From positions 1 through 64,000 of the forward strand of contig PKDH01000051.1 of assembly GCA_002863045.1 (NCBI GenBank): a stretch of DNA of 64,000 bases, given 5' to 3'. A program made the position numbers and the translations under genes. The first letter of the stretch is position 1. Each line of letters begins with the position of its first letter. A model generated the notes under the pieces. That model was not told where the DNA came from. It worked only from the letters and a program-made list of their open reading frames with translations, and ran no database searches. The stretch comes from Legionella sp. (lineage in GTDB: Bacteria; Pseudomonadota; Gammaproteobacteria; Legionellales; Legionellaceae). This document shows, in pieces, positions 9,569 to 19,352 of the stretch.

Positions 9569-11515
9569 ATGAGTATTGTCTGGCAACCTCATGCCATCCA
9601 AGACACCCAGATGGCGCAATTTTTACATGATGTTGAGACGCGTTTTAATGTTCGCTTAAATGACTATGACGCGCTTTATGCGTGGTCTATTGAACACAAA
9701 GCATTATTTTGGCAGGCTGTTGCGCAATTTTTTAAATTTAAATTTTTTACCCCTGCCACCTGTATTTTAAAATATACCTCGTTACTTGATGCTAAATGGT
9801 TTATCGGCGCGACATTTAATTTCGCCGAGCAGCTGCTAGCAAGACGTGATAACTATCAGGCACTTATCTCTTATAACGAACAAGGCCATGTATCGACATT
9901 AAGCTTTGCCGAACTCTATCAACAAGTGGCGCATTGCCTTGCAGGCTTAAAACGCGCAGGCGTTACCAAAGGCACGCGTGTGGTAGGTGTTTTACCCAAT
10001 CAAGCCACAGCCATTATTGCCATGCTCGCTTGCGCGTCTATTGGCGCTATTTGGTCATCGTGCTCACCTGAATTTGGTTTACAAACGCTTATCGATAGAT
10101 TAATAGTCATCGAACCTTTGGTGTTATTTATCAGTGATGGTTATCAATATCGCGGCACTCTCTATGATAATCGCGCTAAAATTGAGCATTTAAGTGGCGC
10201 ACTGCCAACGCTAAAACATATGATTGTTTGCCCTGAATTATCCTTATTTGAATCCCTTGAAAGCTTAAAACTAACAACGAATGCTTACCTTTGGGCTGAT
10301 TTTATCGATACATCGGTAACAACTTGCACATTTACGCCACTCGCTTTTGACCATCCGTTGTATATTTTATTTTCATCCGGTACGACTGGCAAACCCAAAT
10401 GCATAGTGCATGGGGCAGGCAACACCTTGATCCAGCACGTTAAAGAATTAGGCCTCCATACTGATTTGCGCGCTGATGAAACGCTATTTTTTTACACCAC
10501 CTGTGGTTGGATGATGTGGAATTGGATGGTTTCGGCGCTCGCTTTAGGGGTTAGGCTCATACTTTATGACGGCTCACCTGCCTACCCTGGCATAACCCAC
10601 CTGTTTGACATCGTAAGAGACGAACAAGTCAGCGTTTTTGGCACCAGCGCCAAATTTTTATCAACGCTTGCCAAAGCCGATGTATCACTTGCTAACACGC
10701 ATCATTTTCCCAAATTGCGTACCATTTTAACCACAGGCTCACCGCTGCTGCCAACACAATTTGATTTTATAATGAACAACATCAAACAAACTATACAAAT
10801 TTCATCCATTTCAGGTGGTACGGACATCATCTCCTGTTTTGTATTAGGTAACCCCCTAAAACCTGTTTATCACGGCGAAATTCAAGGTGCAGGGCTTGGC
10901 ATGGCGGTGCAAATTTTTAATCAAGATGGCAAAGCTGTTGTTGATAAAGATGGTGAGCTGGTGTGTACCGAGCCTTTTCCGTCGATGCCGCTTTATTTCT
11001 GGCATGATACCCACCATAGACGCTATAAAGCGGCTTATTTTACGCGCTTTGCTCATGCCTGGACTCAAGGTGATTACGCCCGTAAAACTTATCAGGGTGG
11101 TTTTATCATTCACGGCCGCTCAGATACCACCCTTAACCCAGGTGGCGTTAGAATCGGTACCGCTGAGTTATATCGTTTATTAGAAACCCTGCCTGAAATC
11201 AGCGAAAGTGTGGTGGTTGGTCAACAATGGGCCGATGATGTGCGTATTATTTTATTTGTGAAATTGTCAAATAACGGTGTGCTAGATGAAACTTTGTGTC
11301 AAAAAATAAAATATTTACTTAAATCCGAAGCCTCACCTCGCCATGTGCCTGCGAAGATTTTACAAGTGAACGATATTCCGCGCACCCTTAATCATAAAAT
11401 CGTTGAACAGGCGGTACGTGAGGTGATTCATCATCAACCTATTACCAATGTGCATGCTCTGCTCAACCCCGAAGCGCTAAGCCAATTTACAGCACGTCCC
11501 GAATTAAGCGAATAA
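9569..11515 (+). CDS. aacS: Acetoacetyl-CoA synthetase
   Basis: This is a 648-residue ANL-superfamily ligase that activates acetoacetate with ATP and CoA in the cytosol. It has the N-terminal cap of acetyl/acetoacetyl-CoA synthetases (FNFAEQLLARRDNYQAL), the P-loop LYILFSSGTTGKPKCIVHG at about residue 270, TTCGWMMWNWMVSALALG, SISGGTDIISCFVLGNP, and the hinge and C-domain (YQGGFIIHGRSDTTLNPGG and HKIVEQAVREV). SGGTDI and the length mark it as acetoacetate-specific, unlike acetyl-CoA synthetase. It is divergent from the liu operon. With the thiolase it turns the acetoacetate made by HMG-CoA lyase into two acetyl-CoA. Confidence 0.95.
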   Translation: MSIVWQPHAIQDTQMAQFLHDVETRFNVRLNDYDALYAWSIEHKALFWQAVAQFFKFKFFTPATCILKYTSLLDAKWFIGATFNFAEQLLARRDNYQALISYNEQGHVSTLSFAELYQQVAHCLAGLKRAGVTKGTRVVGVLPNQATAIIAMLACASIGAIWSSCSPEFGLQTLIDRLIVIEPLVLFISDGYQYRGTLYDNRAKIEHLSGALPTLKHMIVCPELSLFESLESLKLTTNAYLWADFIDTSVTTCTFTPLAFDHPLYILFSSGTTGKPKCIVHGAGNTLIQHVKELGLHTDLRADETLFFYTTCGWMMWNWMVSALALGVRLILYDGSPAYPGITHLFDIVRDEQVSVFGTSAKFLSTLAKADVSLANTHHFPKLRTILTTGSPLLPTQFDFIMNNIKQTIQISSISGGTDIISCFVLGNPLKPVYHGEIQGAGLGMAVQIFNQDGKAVVDKDGELVCTEPFPSMPLYFWHDTHHRRYKAAYFTRFAHAWTQGDYARKTYQGGFIIHGRSDTTLNPGGVRIGTAELYRLLETLPEISESVVVGQQWADDVRIILFVKLSNNGVLDETLCQKIKYLLKSEASPRHVPAKILQVNDIPRTLNHKIVEQAVREVIHHQPITNVHALLNPEALSQFTARPELSE

Positions 11516-11527
11516 AATGATAAAAGA

Positions 11528-11556
11528 TTTATCTTTTTAAAGCTCTTTGCTAGAAT
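11528..11556 (+). promoter_or_regulatory. Possible promoter for the metNIQ leader
   Basis: TAGAAT at 11551-11556 is a good -10 element. A poor -35 match (TTTATC, 11528-11533) lies 17 nt upstream. Transcription would begin at about 11563, just before the first base of the riboswitch aptamer at 11567, and that position is the main support. The same stretch also contains an AT-rich hairpin from GATAAA/TTTATC that may help end aacS transcription. Confidence 0.4.
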
Positions 11557-11566
11557 TATTTTTTTT

Positions 11567-11632
11567 GCGCCGATTTGACGACTTAGCTTGCGGGCGCTCA
11601 AGGATTGTCCTTGTAAATTCGGCTAAAGCGGG
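11567..11632 (+). promoter_or_regulatory. SAM-II (SAM-alpha) riboswitch aptamer upstream of metN
   Basis: The leader has the architecture of the SAM-II pseudoknot that senses S-adenosylmethionine. P1 is GCGCC (11567-11571) paired with GGCGC (11593-11597). It is followed directly by the conserved GATTT loop (11572-11576). The pseudoknot helix is CTTAGC (11582-11587) with GCTAAAG (11622-11628), leaving one A bulged. The conserved TAAAT (11614-11618) and GCTAAA elements are in the expected order. An extra 6-bp hairpin (11599-11613, loop TTG) sits in the third loop. CCCTCC at 11637-11642 could pair with a Shine-Dalgarno as part of the expression platform. SAM-II is best known from alphaproteobacteria upstream of methionine genes. 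Placement before a methionine importer agrees with the assignment. Confidence 0.85.
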
Positions 11633-11701
11633 CTCTCCCTCCTAGCTGATGCCTTTTCAAGCTTACTGTTATCAAGTGTTTTTTATAGGGCTTTTATATC
11701 T

Positions 11702-12730
11702 ATGATTGAACTTATTGACATCCACAAAAGTTTTAACGGCATTAAAGCGCTATCTGATATTAATATCTGTATTCAAGAAAGTGAAATTTTTGGCATCATT
11801 GGGCAAAGCGGCGCTGGCAAATCAACGTTACTGCGTCTACTTAATCTATTAGAGCGGCCTGATGCCGGCAAAATTATCATCGACAACACCCTTATTTCGA
11901 AGGCAAAAAATTATGAGTTGCGGCAAGTACGCCAAAAAATCGCGCTGGTTTTTCAACATTTTAATTTAGTTGAAGCTAAAACCGTGTTTGATAACGTAGC
12001 TTTGCCGATGCTGATACAAAAATTTAAACCTGCGGTTATCAAAGCACGTGTTGAAGAATTATTAGAAGTCGTGGGATTGCAAAACAAACATCAAGCTTAT
12101 CCTTTGGAATTAAGCGGTGGCCAAAAGCAACGTGTGGCCATCGCGCGCGCGTTAAGTTGTTTTCCTAAAATTGTGTTATGCGATGAGGCAACCTCAGCAT
12201 TAGACCCTGAAACGACGGATACTATTTTACAATTATTGCAAAAAATTAATCAGCTTTATGGCGTAACCATGGTATTAATCACGCATGAAATGCCAGTAGT
12301 TAAACGTATTTGTCATCGTGTGGCACTTATGGAACAAGGGCGCATCATGGAGGTCAATTCGCTTGAAACAGCCTGCACCTTGCCACAAAGTGTGATTCGC
12401 CAAGCGTTGTTTGCCGACTTAAGTCCAGCTTTACCTGAATATTTAACCGCCACGTTATCGTCTACACGCACAAATCGCCCGATGCTACGTTTATTGTTTC
12501 AGGGGGCGATTGCAGCTGAGCCTTTTATCAGTCAAACCAGTCGTACACTTGATGTTAATATCAATATTTTACTGGCAAATATTGATAGATTTCAGCAGAC
12601 TACCTGTGGCGTACTGGTGATTGAACTTATCAGGTGTGATAACGCATTATTAGACCAATTTAAAATGTGTTGTGTGCAAAATAATATCTTTGTTGAGAGT
12701 TTAGGTTATGTCACTGACCCTGTTTTATGA
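11702..12730 (+). CDS. metN: Methionine ABC importer, ATP-binding protein
   Basis: This is the 342-residue ATPase of the MetNIQ methionine importer. Walker A is GQSGAGKST at about residue 38, the signature is ELSGGQKQRVAIARAL, and Walker B is IVLCDEATSALDPET, followed by the switch His in LITHEMPV. After about residue 240 a C-terminal extension (RLLFQGAIAAEPFISQTSR) corresponds to the NIL/C2 domain that binds methionine and inhibits transport. It is the first gene after the SAM-II leader and overlaps metI by 23 nt. The ATG has a modest AGGG about 11 nt upstream. Import should fall when SAM is abundant. Confidence 0.95.
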   Translation: MIELIDIHKSFNGIKALSDINICIQESEIFGIIGQSGAGKSTLLRLLNLLERPDAGKIIIDNTLISKAKNYELRQVRQKIALVFQHFNLVEAKTVFDNVALPMLIQKFKPAVIKARVEELLEVVGLQNKHQAYPLELSGGQKQRVAIARALSCFPKIVLCDEATSALDPETTDTILQLLQKINQLYGVTMVLITHEMPVVKRICHRVALMEQGRIMEVNSLETACTLPQSVIRQALFADLSPALPEYLTATLSSTRTNRPMLRLLFQGAIAAEPFISQTSRTLDVNINILLANIDRFQQTTCGVLVIELIRCDNALLDQFKMCCVQNNIFVESLGYVTDPVL

Positions 12731-13373
12731 ATTATTACAAGCAAGCGGTGAAACGCTTTATATGGTGTTGATTAGCACCCTATTAACGGTACTATTGGGT
12801 TTACCGTTGGGTACTTTGCTGTTTGTTACGCAAACCATCAAGCCCCATTTAGTGTTATCAACTGTCATCGGCAGCCTGATTAATTTTAGCCGCTCGGTGC
12901 CTTTTATCATTTTACTGGTGGCCATCATTCCTTTTACCCGCTTGGTGGTTGGTACATCAATTGGTGTGCATGCCGCCATTGTGCCCTTAACGCTTGGAGC
13001 TGTCTTTTTTTTCGCGCGTTTAGTTCACAATATCTATCAAACCCTGCCAGTTAGTTTGATAGAAGCAGGTTTTGCCATGGGAGCAAATACCTGGCAAATG
13101 TGTTGGCATATTCTGCTGCCAGAAGCACTTAGCGCCATCGTTCAAGCCATCACCGTGACCGCCATTACTTTGGTTAATTATTCAGCCATGGCCGGTACAG
13201 TGGGTGGCGGCGGCTTAGGCGATTTGGCCATTCGTTATGGATATCAACAATTTAATAGTACTGTGATGATCATCACGGTACTATTGTTGGTTATTATTGT
13301 GCAACTTATTCAATTTATTGGCGATTACGCCGCTCAGCGTTTTGCGCGCCTTAGAGGAACTTTCGATGTTTAA
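12708..13373 (+). CDS. metI: Methionine ABC importer, permease
   Basis: This is a 221-residue inner-membrane permease with about five hydrophobic segments, matching the usual MetI length (about 217). The cytoplasmic coupling motif typical of importers of this class appears as EAGFAMGANTWQMCWHILLPEAL (EAA loop, about residues 121-143). The segment NYSAMAGTVGGGGLGDLAIRYGYQQF is highly characteristic of MetI. It begins inside the end of metN and its own end overlaps the start of metQ by 8 nt, so the three genes are translationally coupled and share the SAM-II leader. Confidence 0.95.
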   Translation: MSLTLFYELLQASGETLYMVLISTLLTVLLGLPLGTLLFVTQTIKPHLVLSTVIGSLINFSRSVPFIILLVAIIPFTRLVVGTSIGVHAAIVPLTLGAVFFFARLVHNIYQTLPVSLIEAGFAMGANTWQMCWHILLPEALSAIVQAITVTAITLVNYSAMAGTVGGGGLGDLAIRYGYQQFNSTVMIITVLLLVIIVQLIQFIGDYAAQRFARLRGTFDV

Positions 13374-14142
13374 ATATTGTGTTTATTTGTTAATAGCAGG
13401 TCTTGTGGCATGCAACCAACCTGACCCTAATACACTTAAAATTGGTACCATCGCCGGACCTGAAACCAAGCTTGTTGAAGTAGCGCGCCGTGTGGCCCAA
13501 CAAAACTATGGGTTAAAGATAAAAATTGTTGAATTCAATGATTATCGCCTGCCCAATGAAGCACTCCAAGATGGCAGCATTGATGCCAATATCTATCAAC
13601 ATCAACCTTATCTACAAAATACCATGGAACATCAGCATTATGATTTGGTCGTGATTGGTAAAACATTTATTTACCCCACAGGCATCTATTCTAAAAAATA
13701 TACCGCACTTGCTGATTTACCCAAGCATGCCTTGATCGCCCTGCCTAATGATCCAAGTAATGCTGCGCGTGCTCTAAAGCTACTGCAAAAAGCCCAATTG
13801 ATTCGGCTTAATCATAACCCTCTGCCATCACTAAAAGATATGACTCAAAATGCTAAACAATTGCGTTTTAAAGAGTTAGATGCGGCCCAATTAGCACGCG
13901 TTTTACCTGATGTGGATGCCGCGGTTATTAACACCACTTTTGCCCTGCCCGCTAAGCTATTGCCCACCGTCGATGCTTTGTTTATCGAAAGCCAAGACTC
14001 GCCGTATGCTAATTTAATCGTTACCAAAAAAGCGCATCCTAAAATGCACCTACTCAAACAATTTGTGCAAACCATGAATTCGAATGAGGTGAAAAATGAA
14101 GCGAACATCCTTTTTAAAGGAGCGGCAGTGCCAGCCTGGTAA
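13366..14142 (+). CDS. metQ: Methionine-binding lipoprotein
   Basis: This is the periplasmic substrate-binding lipoprotein of MetNIQ, 258 residues, of the NlpA family. The signal ends in the lipobox LVAC with Cys16 as the lipidated residue. The mature part starts NQPDPNTLKIGTIAGPE, then VDANIYQHQPYLQ-like segments (IDANIYQHQPYLQN) and NTTFALPAKLLP, which are typical of MetQ. An upstream in-frame start at 13297 would lie inside metI. I use the ATG at 13366 because AGAGGAAC is 6 nt before it and it creates the correct signal peptide. It overlaps metI by 8 nt and ends the operon. Confidence 0.94.
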   Translation: MFKYCVYLLIAGLVACNQPDPNTLKIGTIAGPETKLVEVARRVAQQNYGLKIKIVEFNDYRLPNEALQDGSIDANIYQHQPYLQNTMEHQHYDLVVIGKTFIYPTGIYSKKYTALADLPKHALIALPNDPSNAARALKLLQKAQLIRLNHNPLPSLKDMTQNAKQLRFKELDAAQLARVLPDVDAAVINTTFALPAKLLPTVDALFIESQDSPYANLIVTKKAHPKMHLLKQFVQTMNSNEVKNEANILFKGAAVPAW

Positions 14143-14209
14143 GTATTTAAGTTTATGTTAAGATTATTTTGTTATAATCTAAATATTATTTAATCTTTTA
14201 GGATATTTT

Positions 14210-15526
14210 ATGCCCAATAATACGTTAGATAAGTTGAAAAGTGTTGATGCCGTAGATAATTATTTGCGTAAAATGCCTCTAAGTTTATCGGAGTTAGGCA
14301 AATTTCAAGCAAAAGATGAAAAAACACCACAGCTTAAAACACCTACCGGGGTGAAATTATCTAAGCTTGACCAAGAAACTATGCAAACCGCCGATGAGGC
14401 TTTCCAAAAGGCTTGTCAACTTGATGAGGTTCCCCGTGAGCAGATGCGCAATTATTCCCGTTATTTACATAATTTAGCCCAATCACTCAAAGATGCCGAC
14501 TCAGCACAACATGCCGCAATTTACCTAAATGACTTACAAGGAGAGCTGCGTCGCACCTTAAATGCCGCTCATGAAGAGGCTTACAATACCATTGAAGCTT
14601 TATTTGATGATGAAGGGTTTAAAGATACGCTCCACGATATGGATATAGAAGATATTGATACATTTAAGCAAGATACCCTTGCATCACTCAAAGCTTATCA
14701 AGCAGAAGCGCAAGCCACCCTTCATGAAGCATTAAAAGATGACATCACGCGCCTTCATTGCAGTAATCAGCGAAAAAGTGATGAAGCAGCTTTAATCGAG
14801 GCAATATGTCAGTACAGCAAAAAAAATAGAGACCAAATCCAAGCGCAGGCACAACAAGCCGGCCAAAATCAGCAAACTGCGTTAGATGATAATGATGATG
14901 CCTCGCAATTTAACGGTGTTAGTTTAAAAGATATTGCAAGCTTCACCTGCAAAGGCCAGACTATTACGAAAAGTGATAAAAATACTTATCAATTTAGTAC
15001 CAGCTTTTTTGATAATCTTATCGGTAACGGCTCACTTGGGCGTGATATACAAGATTTAGTGAGTAATCGACCAGAACAACTTAAAGTCATGGCCAAAGCA
15101 TTAAAAGCGCAGGGTTATCAATCCATTGAAACCAGAGTCTCATTACCCGCTAATCCTGAACGCGAAAAAATATTGATGAAACAAGCCTATATTGCGGCGG
15201 TTGAAGCAGGCTTTAGCATGGGACAAACCACTCCCAAAGAAGGTAGTAAAGAAGAGTCCAAGCCTTATATTCAAATTTTCAATCACAACAATCAGCTGGC
15301 AAAACCCGAAGAACTATTTGATTCAGCCGAGTATGCTAAGTTACAACAACTTGCCCAGCAAATAAAAGAGCAACAAGAAAGGCCTAAAAATCGTCCTAAA
15401 GCGCGTTCGATACGTGAATTTAAACACCAAATAGAAGATTTACATCAAAGCCAAGATTCTAGCTCAGCTGGACCTGCTTTGCTTCAAGCAGCTGAAGGCC
15501 GTCATGTGCAAGCGCCAGGTCGGTAA
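14210..15526 (+). CDS. Hypothetical helical protein, possible effector
   Basis: This 438-residue hydrophilic protein is not a family I can name. It is largely helical, with a Gln/Ala/Asp-rich middle (about 195-225) and no signal peptide or membrane segment. About residues 255-330 form a more ordered domain containing FTCKGQTITKSDKN, SLPANPEREKILMKQAY and AAVEAGFSMGQ. Something similar to the last stretch recurs, from memory, in large Legionella/Coxiella proteins, but I cannot verify this here. The C-terminal ~50 residues are polar with RPKNRPKARS and a short Glu/Gln/Ser-rich tail, as in many Dot/Icm substrates. It stands alone after metQ and overlaps convergent rsmJ by 25 nt. Effector status is an inference from composition only. 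Confidence 0.7.
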   Translation: MPNNTLDKLKSVDAVDNYLRKMPLSLSELGKFQAKDEKTPQLKTPTGVKLSKLDQETMQTADEAFQKACQLDEVPREQMRNYSRYLHNLAQSLKDADSAQHAAIYLNDLQGELRRTLNAAHEEAYNTIEALFDDEGFKDTLHDMDIEDIDTFKQDTLASLKAYQAEAQATLHEALKDDITRLHCSNQRKSDEAALIEAICQYSKKNRDQIQAQAQQAGQNQQTALDDNDDASQFNGVSLKDIASFTCKGQTITKSDKNTYQFSTSFFDNLIGNGSLGRDIQDLVSNRPEQLKVMAKALKAQGYQSIETRVSLPANPEREKILMKQAYIAAVEAGFSMGQTTPKEGSKEESKPYIQIFNHNNQLAKPEELFDSAEYAKLQQLAQQIKEQQERPKNRPKARSIREFKHQIEDLHQSQDSSSAGPALLQAAEGRHVQAPGR

Positions 15527-16233
15527 TAAACATCAAAACGTACCGTTTTTCCAGGAAAACTTAAATCAGGTGGCAGCAAAGGTGCTTGCTTTTGCGGCCA
15601 CTTCACCACCACACGTTGGGTTACCTTGGTGCAAGCTTGAACGATTAAATCGTGTGTTTGAATTGCATCAGGCTTGACCCAGGCTTGTAAAATTTGTAAT
15701 TCTTTTTTAACCAATGCCTGTTTTTGACGTTGTGGATGCATGGGGTCAATGTAAATCACTTCGGGAAACAGGGTAGTATCGGTTAATTGGGTTAAAAATT
15801 CTTGCGCATTCCTATGTTCAAACGATAGCGGTAATAATTTACTATTTTGAGTTTGTAAGGCGTCTTTAAGTAAGGCCGCAACCACAGGATGTTGCTCGAG
15901 CATCAAAACATTGGCACCAAAACTGGCTAAAATGGCCGCATCTCGTCCCCAGCCTGCGGTCAAATCGATAATTTTCATGCCAGGCTTAGGTTTACATGCT
16001 TTAATCAAGCCTTGTGTTTTGCCGGCATCGCGCCTTTTTTGCCAATAAGCTTGGGTAAAATCAAGTTTTAATGGTTTAAACGCACCAAAACATAATTGCA
16101 AACCTTGCGCGGTAATGCGCAGTTGGTCAGTGGCACAATTATCGATGGCTAAATTAAGCGCCTGTGCAAGCTGTTGCGCTGGCGCTTTAAAGCCATCTTC
16201 ATAAGCAATGCTTAGATTCATCAGACCCGTCAC
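15502..16233 (-). CDS. rsmJ: 16S rRNA (guanine1516-N2)-methyltransferase
   Basis: RsmJ methylates G1516 of 16S rRNA using SAM. The 243-residue protein has the SAM-binding motif IDLTAGWGRDAAILASFG, MLEQHPVVAALLKDAL, and the catalytic segment VIYIDPMHPQRQKQALVKKE, all characteristic of the family. The likely start is GTG at 16233 immediately after the glyS stop (TAA GTG). An ATG four codons later at 16221 is possible and preceded by GACGGG. It is the distal gene of glyQ-glyS-rsmJ on the minus strand, and its 3' end overlaps the convergent gene at 14210 by 25 nt. Confidence 0.92.
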   Translation of the reverse strand: MTGLMNLSIAYEDGFKAPAQQLAQALNLAIDNCATDQLRITAQGLQLCFGAFKPLKLDFTQAYWQKRRDAGKTQGLIKACKPKPGMKIIDLTAGWGRDAAILASFGANVLMLEQHPVVAALLKDALQTQNSKLLPLSFEHRNAQEFLTQLTDTTLFPEVIYIDPMHPQRQKQALVKKELQILQAWVKPDAIQTHDLIVQACTKVTQRVVVKWPQKQAPLLPPDLSFPGKTVRFDVYYRPGACT

Positions 16234-18303
16234 TTATTCTTGCAGCAAAGACAGCTTCGCTATGCTATGGATAAGACCTTGTACCTGTTTAAGCAAAGAT
16301 AAGCGCTGCGCTTTAAGGGCAGCATCTGTCACCTGAATGCGAACTTCATTAAAAAAGACCTCAATAGGCGAACTTAAGGTTAAAAGTGTATCAAACATTG
16401 CCCTATAATCTTTATGAGCTGTTTGATGTGTTAGAGCCTCGCGTGACTGGGTTATGGCATGAAGTAATGCTTGCTCTGCTGGCGCACTTAATAATGTAGT
16501 GTCGATGGGTCTATCTTCAAGCTTATCAACGTTTGCTAATAAGTTATTCACCCGTTTACATGCTTGCATGAAATCAATAAACTGAGCGTTTTTTGTATAT
16601 GCATCAAGCACCTGCACACGCTGATATACATCATGCAGATCATTATCTTGTACCACGCGAACCGCTTGGATTTTATCGGTAGAGATATCTTGCGCAGTTA
16701 ACCAGGATTGTAAGCGCTCAAATATAAATTCGTGCAAATCATTTAGCAGTTGTGAAGAAGAGATCTTAAGTTTTATGTGCTCAAACTGGCCAAGCGCTGT
16801 GTGTAAAAGACGCCTTAAATCAAGGCCTGGCAATTCAATTAGCATACGCACAACAGCCAGTGCGTGACGCCTTAGTTTGAAAGGATCTTTCATGCCATTA
16901 GGTTTTTGACCAATCGCGAAAATACCCACCAACGTATCTATGCGGTCACTTAACGATAAAGCGATACCAAGTGCGCTTTGCGCAAGCTTATCACCGGCAA
17001 AACGGGGTAAGTACTGTTCGTAAAGAGCTTGGGCCACTTCGGGTACTTCATTATCATGCAGCGCATAATAACGCCCCATCAAGCCCTCTAGGTTAGGGAA
17101 CTCCCCCACCATGCCCGTAAGTAAATCACATTTACTTAAAAGAGCGGCACGCTCAACCACATCATGCTCAAGCTTAAGCTCGGCGGCTAAATGCAACATT
17201 AAGTGCGAAATTCTGTGCGATTTATCGGCAAGTGTGCCTAATTTTTCCTGAAAAATGACTTTTTGAGTGGCGGGTATTAAAGCACTCAAGGGTTGCTTTT
17301 TATCTTGCTCATAAAAAAAGGCGGCATCATTTAAGCGCGCATGCATGACCTTTTCGTTGCCCTGCTTGATTGCAAGTGAGCTTACTTTAATATTGGATAC
17401 GGCAACAAAAAAAGGCTGCAGTTTTGCCGATTCATCCTGTAAGGCAAAACACTTTTGATGCGTTTGCATAGAAGTCATTAATACTTCAGCCGGTATATCT
17501 AGAAAACGAGATTCAAATTCACCTATTAATGCTTCTGGCCATTCACAAATTGCACTGACTTCCTCTAATAATTCATCAGGTATCACCGCCAAGGCTTGAT
17601 GTTGGCAGGCCAATGTTTCAATTTGAGTTTTAATGGTTTGTTTGCGCGTATCAAAGTTGGCCAATACATAAGCTGCATGAAGCTTTGGCTCATAATCGCG
17701 AGCATGCTCTAGCTTAATGGCATCAGGCGCGTGAAAACGATGACCAAAAGTATGCGCTTGGGTTGATAAGCCATAAAATTCAGCAGCAATTAAATCAGCC
17801 CCTAACATCATCACAAGCCAATGCACCGGGCGCGCAAAGCGATACTGACCCTCCCCCCAAGTCATGGGCTTGGCAATAGCAAGCTTGTTTAAAACCTCTT
17901 GCATGATACCTGGTAATAATTCGCAGGTTTGCTGCCCTGGGCGAGTCTCTTGATAGGCAAGCCATTGCCCTTTGTCTGTAGCAATGGTGTTTAAATCGGT
18001 TATGTCGACCTGACAAGCACGCGCAAATCCTTGTAAAGCCTGGGTAGGCTGACCTGACTTATCATAAGCTTGGGCTAAAGCCGGCCCTTTCTTAAGCAGA
18101 TGCTGTGTGGGTTGTTGTAAGCTTAAATCATCTACTTTAACCGCTAAACGCCTGGGAGTAGCAAAAGTTTGTATCTCACCGAATGATAAATTTAACTCAG
18201 TTAACGCTTTTTGTAGTAACTTGCCTAACTGCTCACTTAAAGACCGTACAGCTGCAGAAGGTAATTCTTCACAACCTAATTCAAATAAAAATGTCTCAAC
18301 CAT
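16234..18303 (-). CDS. glyS: Glycyl-tRNA synthetase beta subunit
   Basis: This is the beta subunit of the bacterial alpha2beta2 glycyl-tRNA synthetase (689 residues, normal length). It starts [18 protein letters not shown], a family hallmark, and contains [30 protein letters not shown] and [18 protein letters not shown]. The C-terminal third is helical and corresponds to the tRNA-anticodon binding part. An in-frame upstream start at 18360 lies well inside glyQ; the ATG at 18303 overlaps the glyQ stop by 8 nt, has GAGG about 9 nt upstream, and gives the correct N-terminus. It is translationally coupled to glyQ and followed directly by rsmJ. Confidence 0.96.
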   Translation of the reverse strand: MVETFLFELGCEELPSAAVRSLSEQLGKLLQKALTELNLSFGEIQTFATPRRLAVKVDDLSLQQPTQHLLKKGPALAQAYDKSGQPTQALQGFARACQVDITDLNTIATDKGQWLAYQETRPGQQTCELLPGIMQEVLNKLAIAKPMTWGEGQYRFARPVHWLVMMLGADLIAAEFYGLSTQAHTFGHRFHAPDAIKLEHARDYEPKLHAAYVLANFDTRKQTIKTQIETLACQHQALAVIPDELLEEVSAICEWPEALIGEFESRFLDIPAEVLMTSMQTHQKCFALQDESAKLQPFFVAVSNIKVSSLAIKQGNEKVMHARLNDAAFFYEQDKKQPLSALIPATQKVIFQEKLGTLADKSHRISHLMLHLAAELKLEHDVVERAALLSKCDLLTGMVGEFPNLEGLMGRYYALHDNEVPEVAQALYEQYLPRFAGDKLAQSALGIALSLSDRIDTLVGIFAIGQKPNGMKDPFKLRRHALAVVRMLIELPGLDLRRLLHTALGQFEHIKLKISSSQLLNDLHEFIFERLQSWLTAQDISTDKIQAVRVVQDNDLHDVYQRVQVLDAYTKNAQFIDFMQACKRVNNLLANVDKLEDRPIDTTLLSAPAEQALLHAITQSREALTHQTAHKDYRAMFDTLLTLSSPIEVFFNEVRIQVTDAALKAQRLSLLKQVQGLIHSIAKLSLLQE

Positions 18304-19213
18304 GATGAACAACCTCAGAAGATGCAGATAGCAAAGGAAAACCTTGGGCAGCGCGCGCATTATAATAGCTTTTAGCCACAGCCTGCGATAATTGCCTAAC
18401 TCTTAAAATAAAACGCTGACGCTCAGTCACGGAAATGGCGTGACGGGCGTCTAATAAATTAAATACATGAGACGCTTTCACAACCATTTCATAGGCCGGC
18501 AGTGGCAGATGTTTATCAATAAGTTGCCATACTTCTTGTTCGTAATTATCAAATTGTGCGAATAACGTTGTCACATTAGCATGTTCAAAATTATAAGCAG
18601 ACATCTCAACTTCATTTTGATGAAATATCTCGCCATAGGTCACCGTTTTATGTGGGGAGTGACACCAAGGTAAATCAAATAAATTATCAACATCCAAGAT
18701 AAACATTGCTAAACGTTCAAGCCCGTAGGTAAGCTCACCGGTAACCGGCTGGCAAGGTAACCCCCCTGCTTGCTGAAAATAGGTAAATTGCGAAATTTCC
18801 ATACCATTTTGCCATACTTCCCAACCCAATCCCCAAGCACCCAGGGTGGGAGACTCCCAATTGTCTTCAACAAAACGAATGTCATCGATTAAAGGGTCAA
18901 TACCCAAGGCATAAAGTGATTGCAAATATTTTTCTTGGATATCAAGCGGTGAAGGCTTTAGCACCACTTGAAATTGATAGTAATGCTGCACACGATTGGG
19001 GTTTTGACCATAACGACCATCGGTCGGTCGCCGACAAGGCTGTACATACGCACTTTGCCAGGGCTCAGGGCCTATCGCTTTTAAAAATGTTGCGGGATGA
19101 AACGTGCCTGCACCCACCTCCATATCTAAAGGCTGTAATAACACACAACCTTGCTTGGCCCAAAAATGTTGCAAAGCTAAAATAATTTCTTGGAACGATT
19201 TAGGTTTATTCAT
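18296..19213 (-). CDS. glyQ: Glycyl-tRNA synthetase alpha subunit
   Basis: This is the catalytic alpha subunit of the tetrameric bacterial glycyl-tRNA synthetase. It has [31 protein letters not shown] and [19 protein letters not shown], the class II aminoacyl-tRNA synthetase core motifs of GlyQ, and [20 protein letters not shown] with the motif 3 equivalent. The ATG at 19213 gives 305 residues; an in-frame ATG at 19225 would add four residues (MRCR). Neither has a strong Shine-Dalgarno, though GAGAT lies 7 nt before 19213. It leads the glyQ-glyS-rsmJ operon. Confidence 0.95.
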   Translation of the reverse strand: MNKPKSFQEIILALQHFWAKQGCVLLQPLDMEVGAGTFHPATFLKAIGPEPWQSAYVQPCRRPTDGRYGQNPNRVQHYYQFQVVLKPSPLDIQEKYLQSLYALGIDPLIDDIRFVEDNWESPTLGAWGLGWEVWQNGMEISQFTYFQQAGGLPCQPVTGELTYGLERLAMFILDVDNLFDLPWCHSPHKTVTYGEIFHQNEVEMSAYNFEHANVTTLFAQFDNYEQEVWQLIDKHLPLPAYEMVVKASHVFNLLDARHAISVTERQRFILRVRQLSQAVAKSYYNARAAQGFPLLSASSEVVHHG

Positions 19214-19278
19214 GCGACATCTCATGTTAATTTGAAAAAATTTTATATTATGGTGGTCAAGGCGGGAGACAACAGCTT

Positions 19279-19306
19279 ACCCAAACACACAAGCGTGTCT
19301 TTGGGT
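19279..19306. repeat. Hairpin between dsbA-like gene and glyQ
   Basis: ACCCAAA (19279-19285) pairs with TTTGGGT (19300-19306), and ACAC (19287-19290) with GTGT (19295-19298) around the loop AAGC, leaving one C/C mismatch. It lies 3' of the dsbA-like gene and 5' of glyQ. There is no T-tract, so it may be a Rho-assisted stop or a transcript-stabilising hairpin. Confidence 0.55.
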
Positions 19307-19352
19307 AGATTAAGTTATATTAAAATGACGATAAAAAGCTAAGTTGCGGCCT

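Noticed and set aside
9422..9619. 65-codon minus-strand frame upstream of aacS
   Set aside because: It overlaps the aacS start, has no recognisable domain or RBS, and its sequence is the antisense of the aacS 5' end.
11516..11548. Strong Rho-independent terminator after aacS
   Set aside because: The GATAAA/TTTATC stem is AT-rich with a tiny loop; it is too weak to call.
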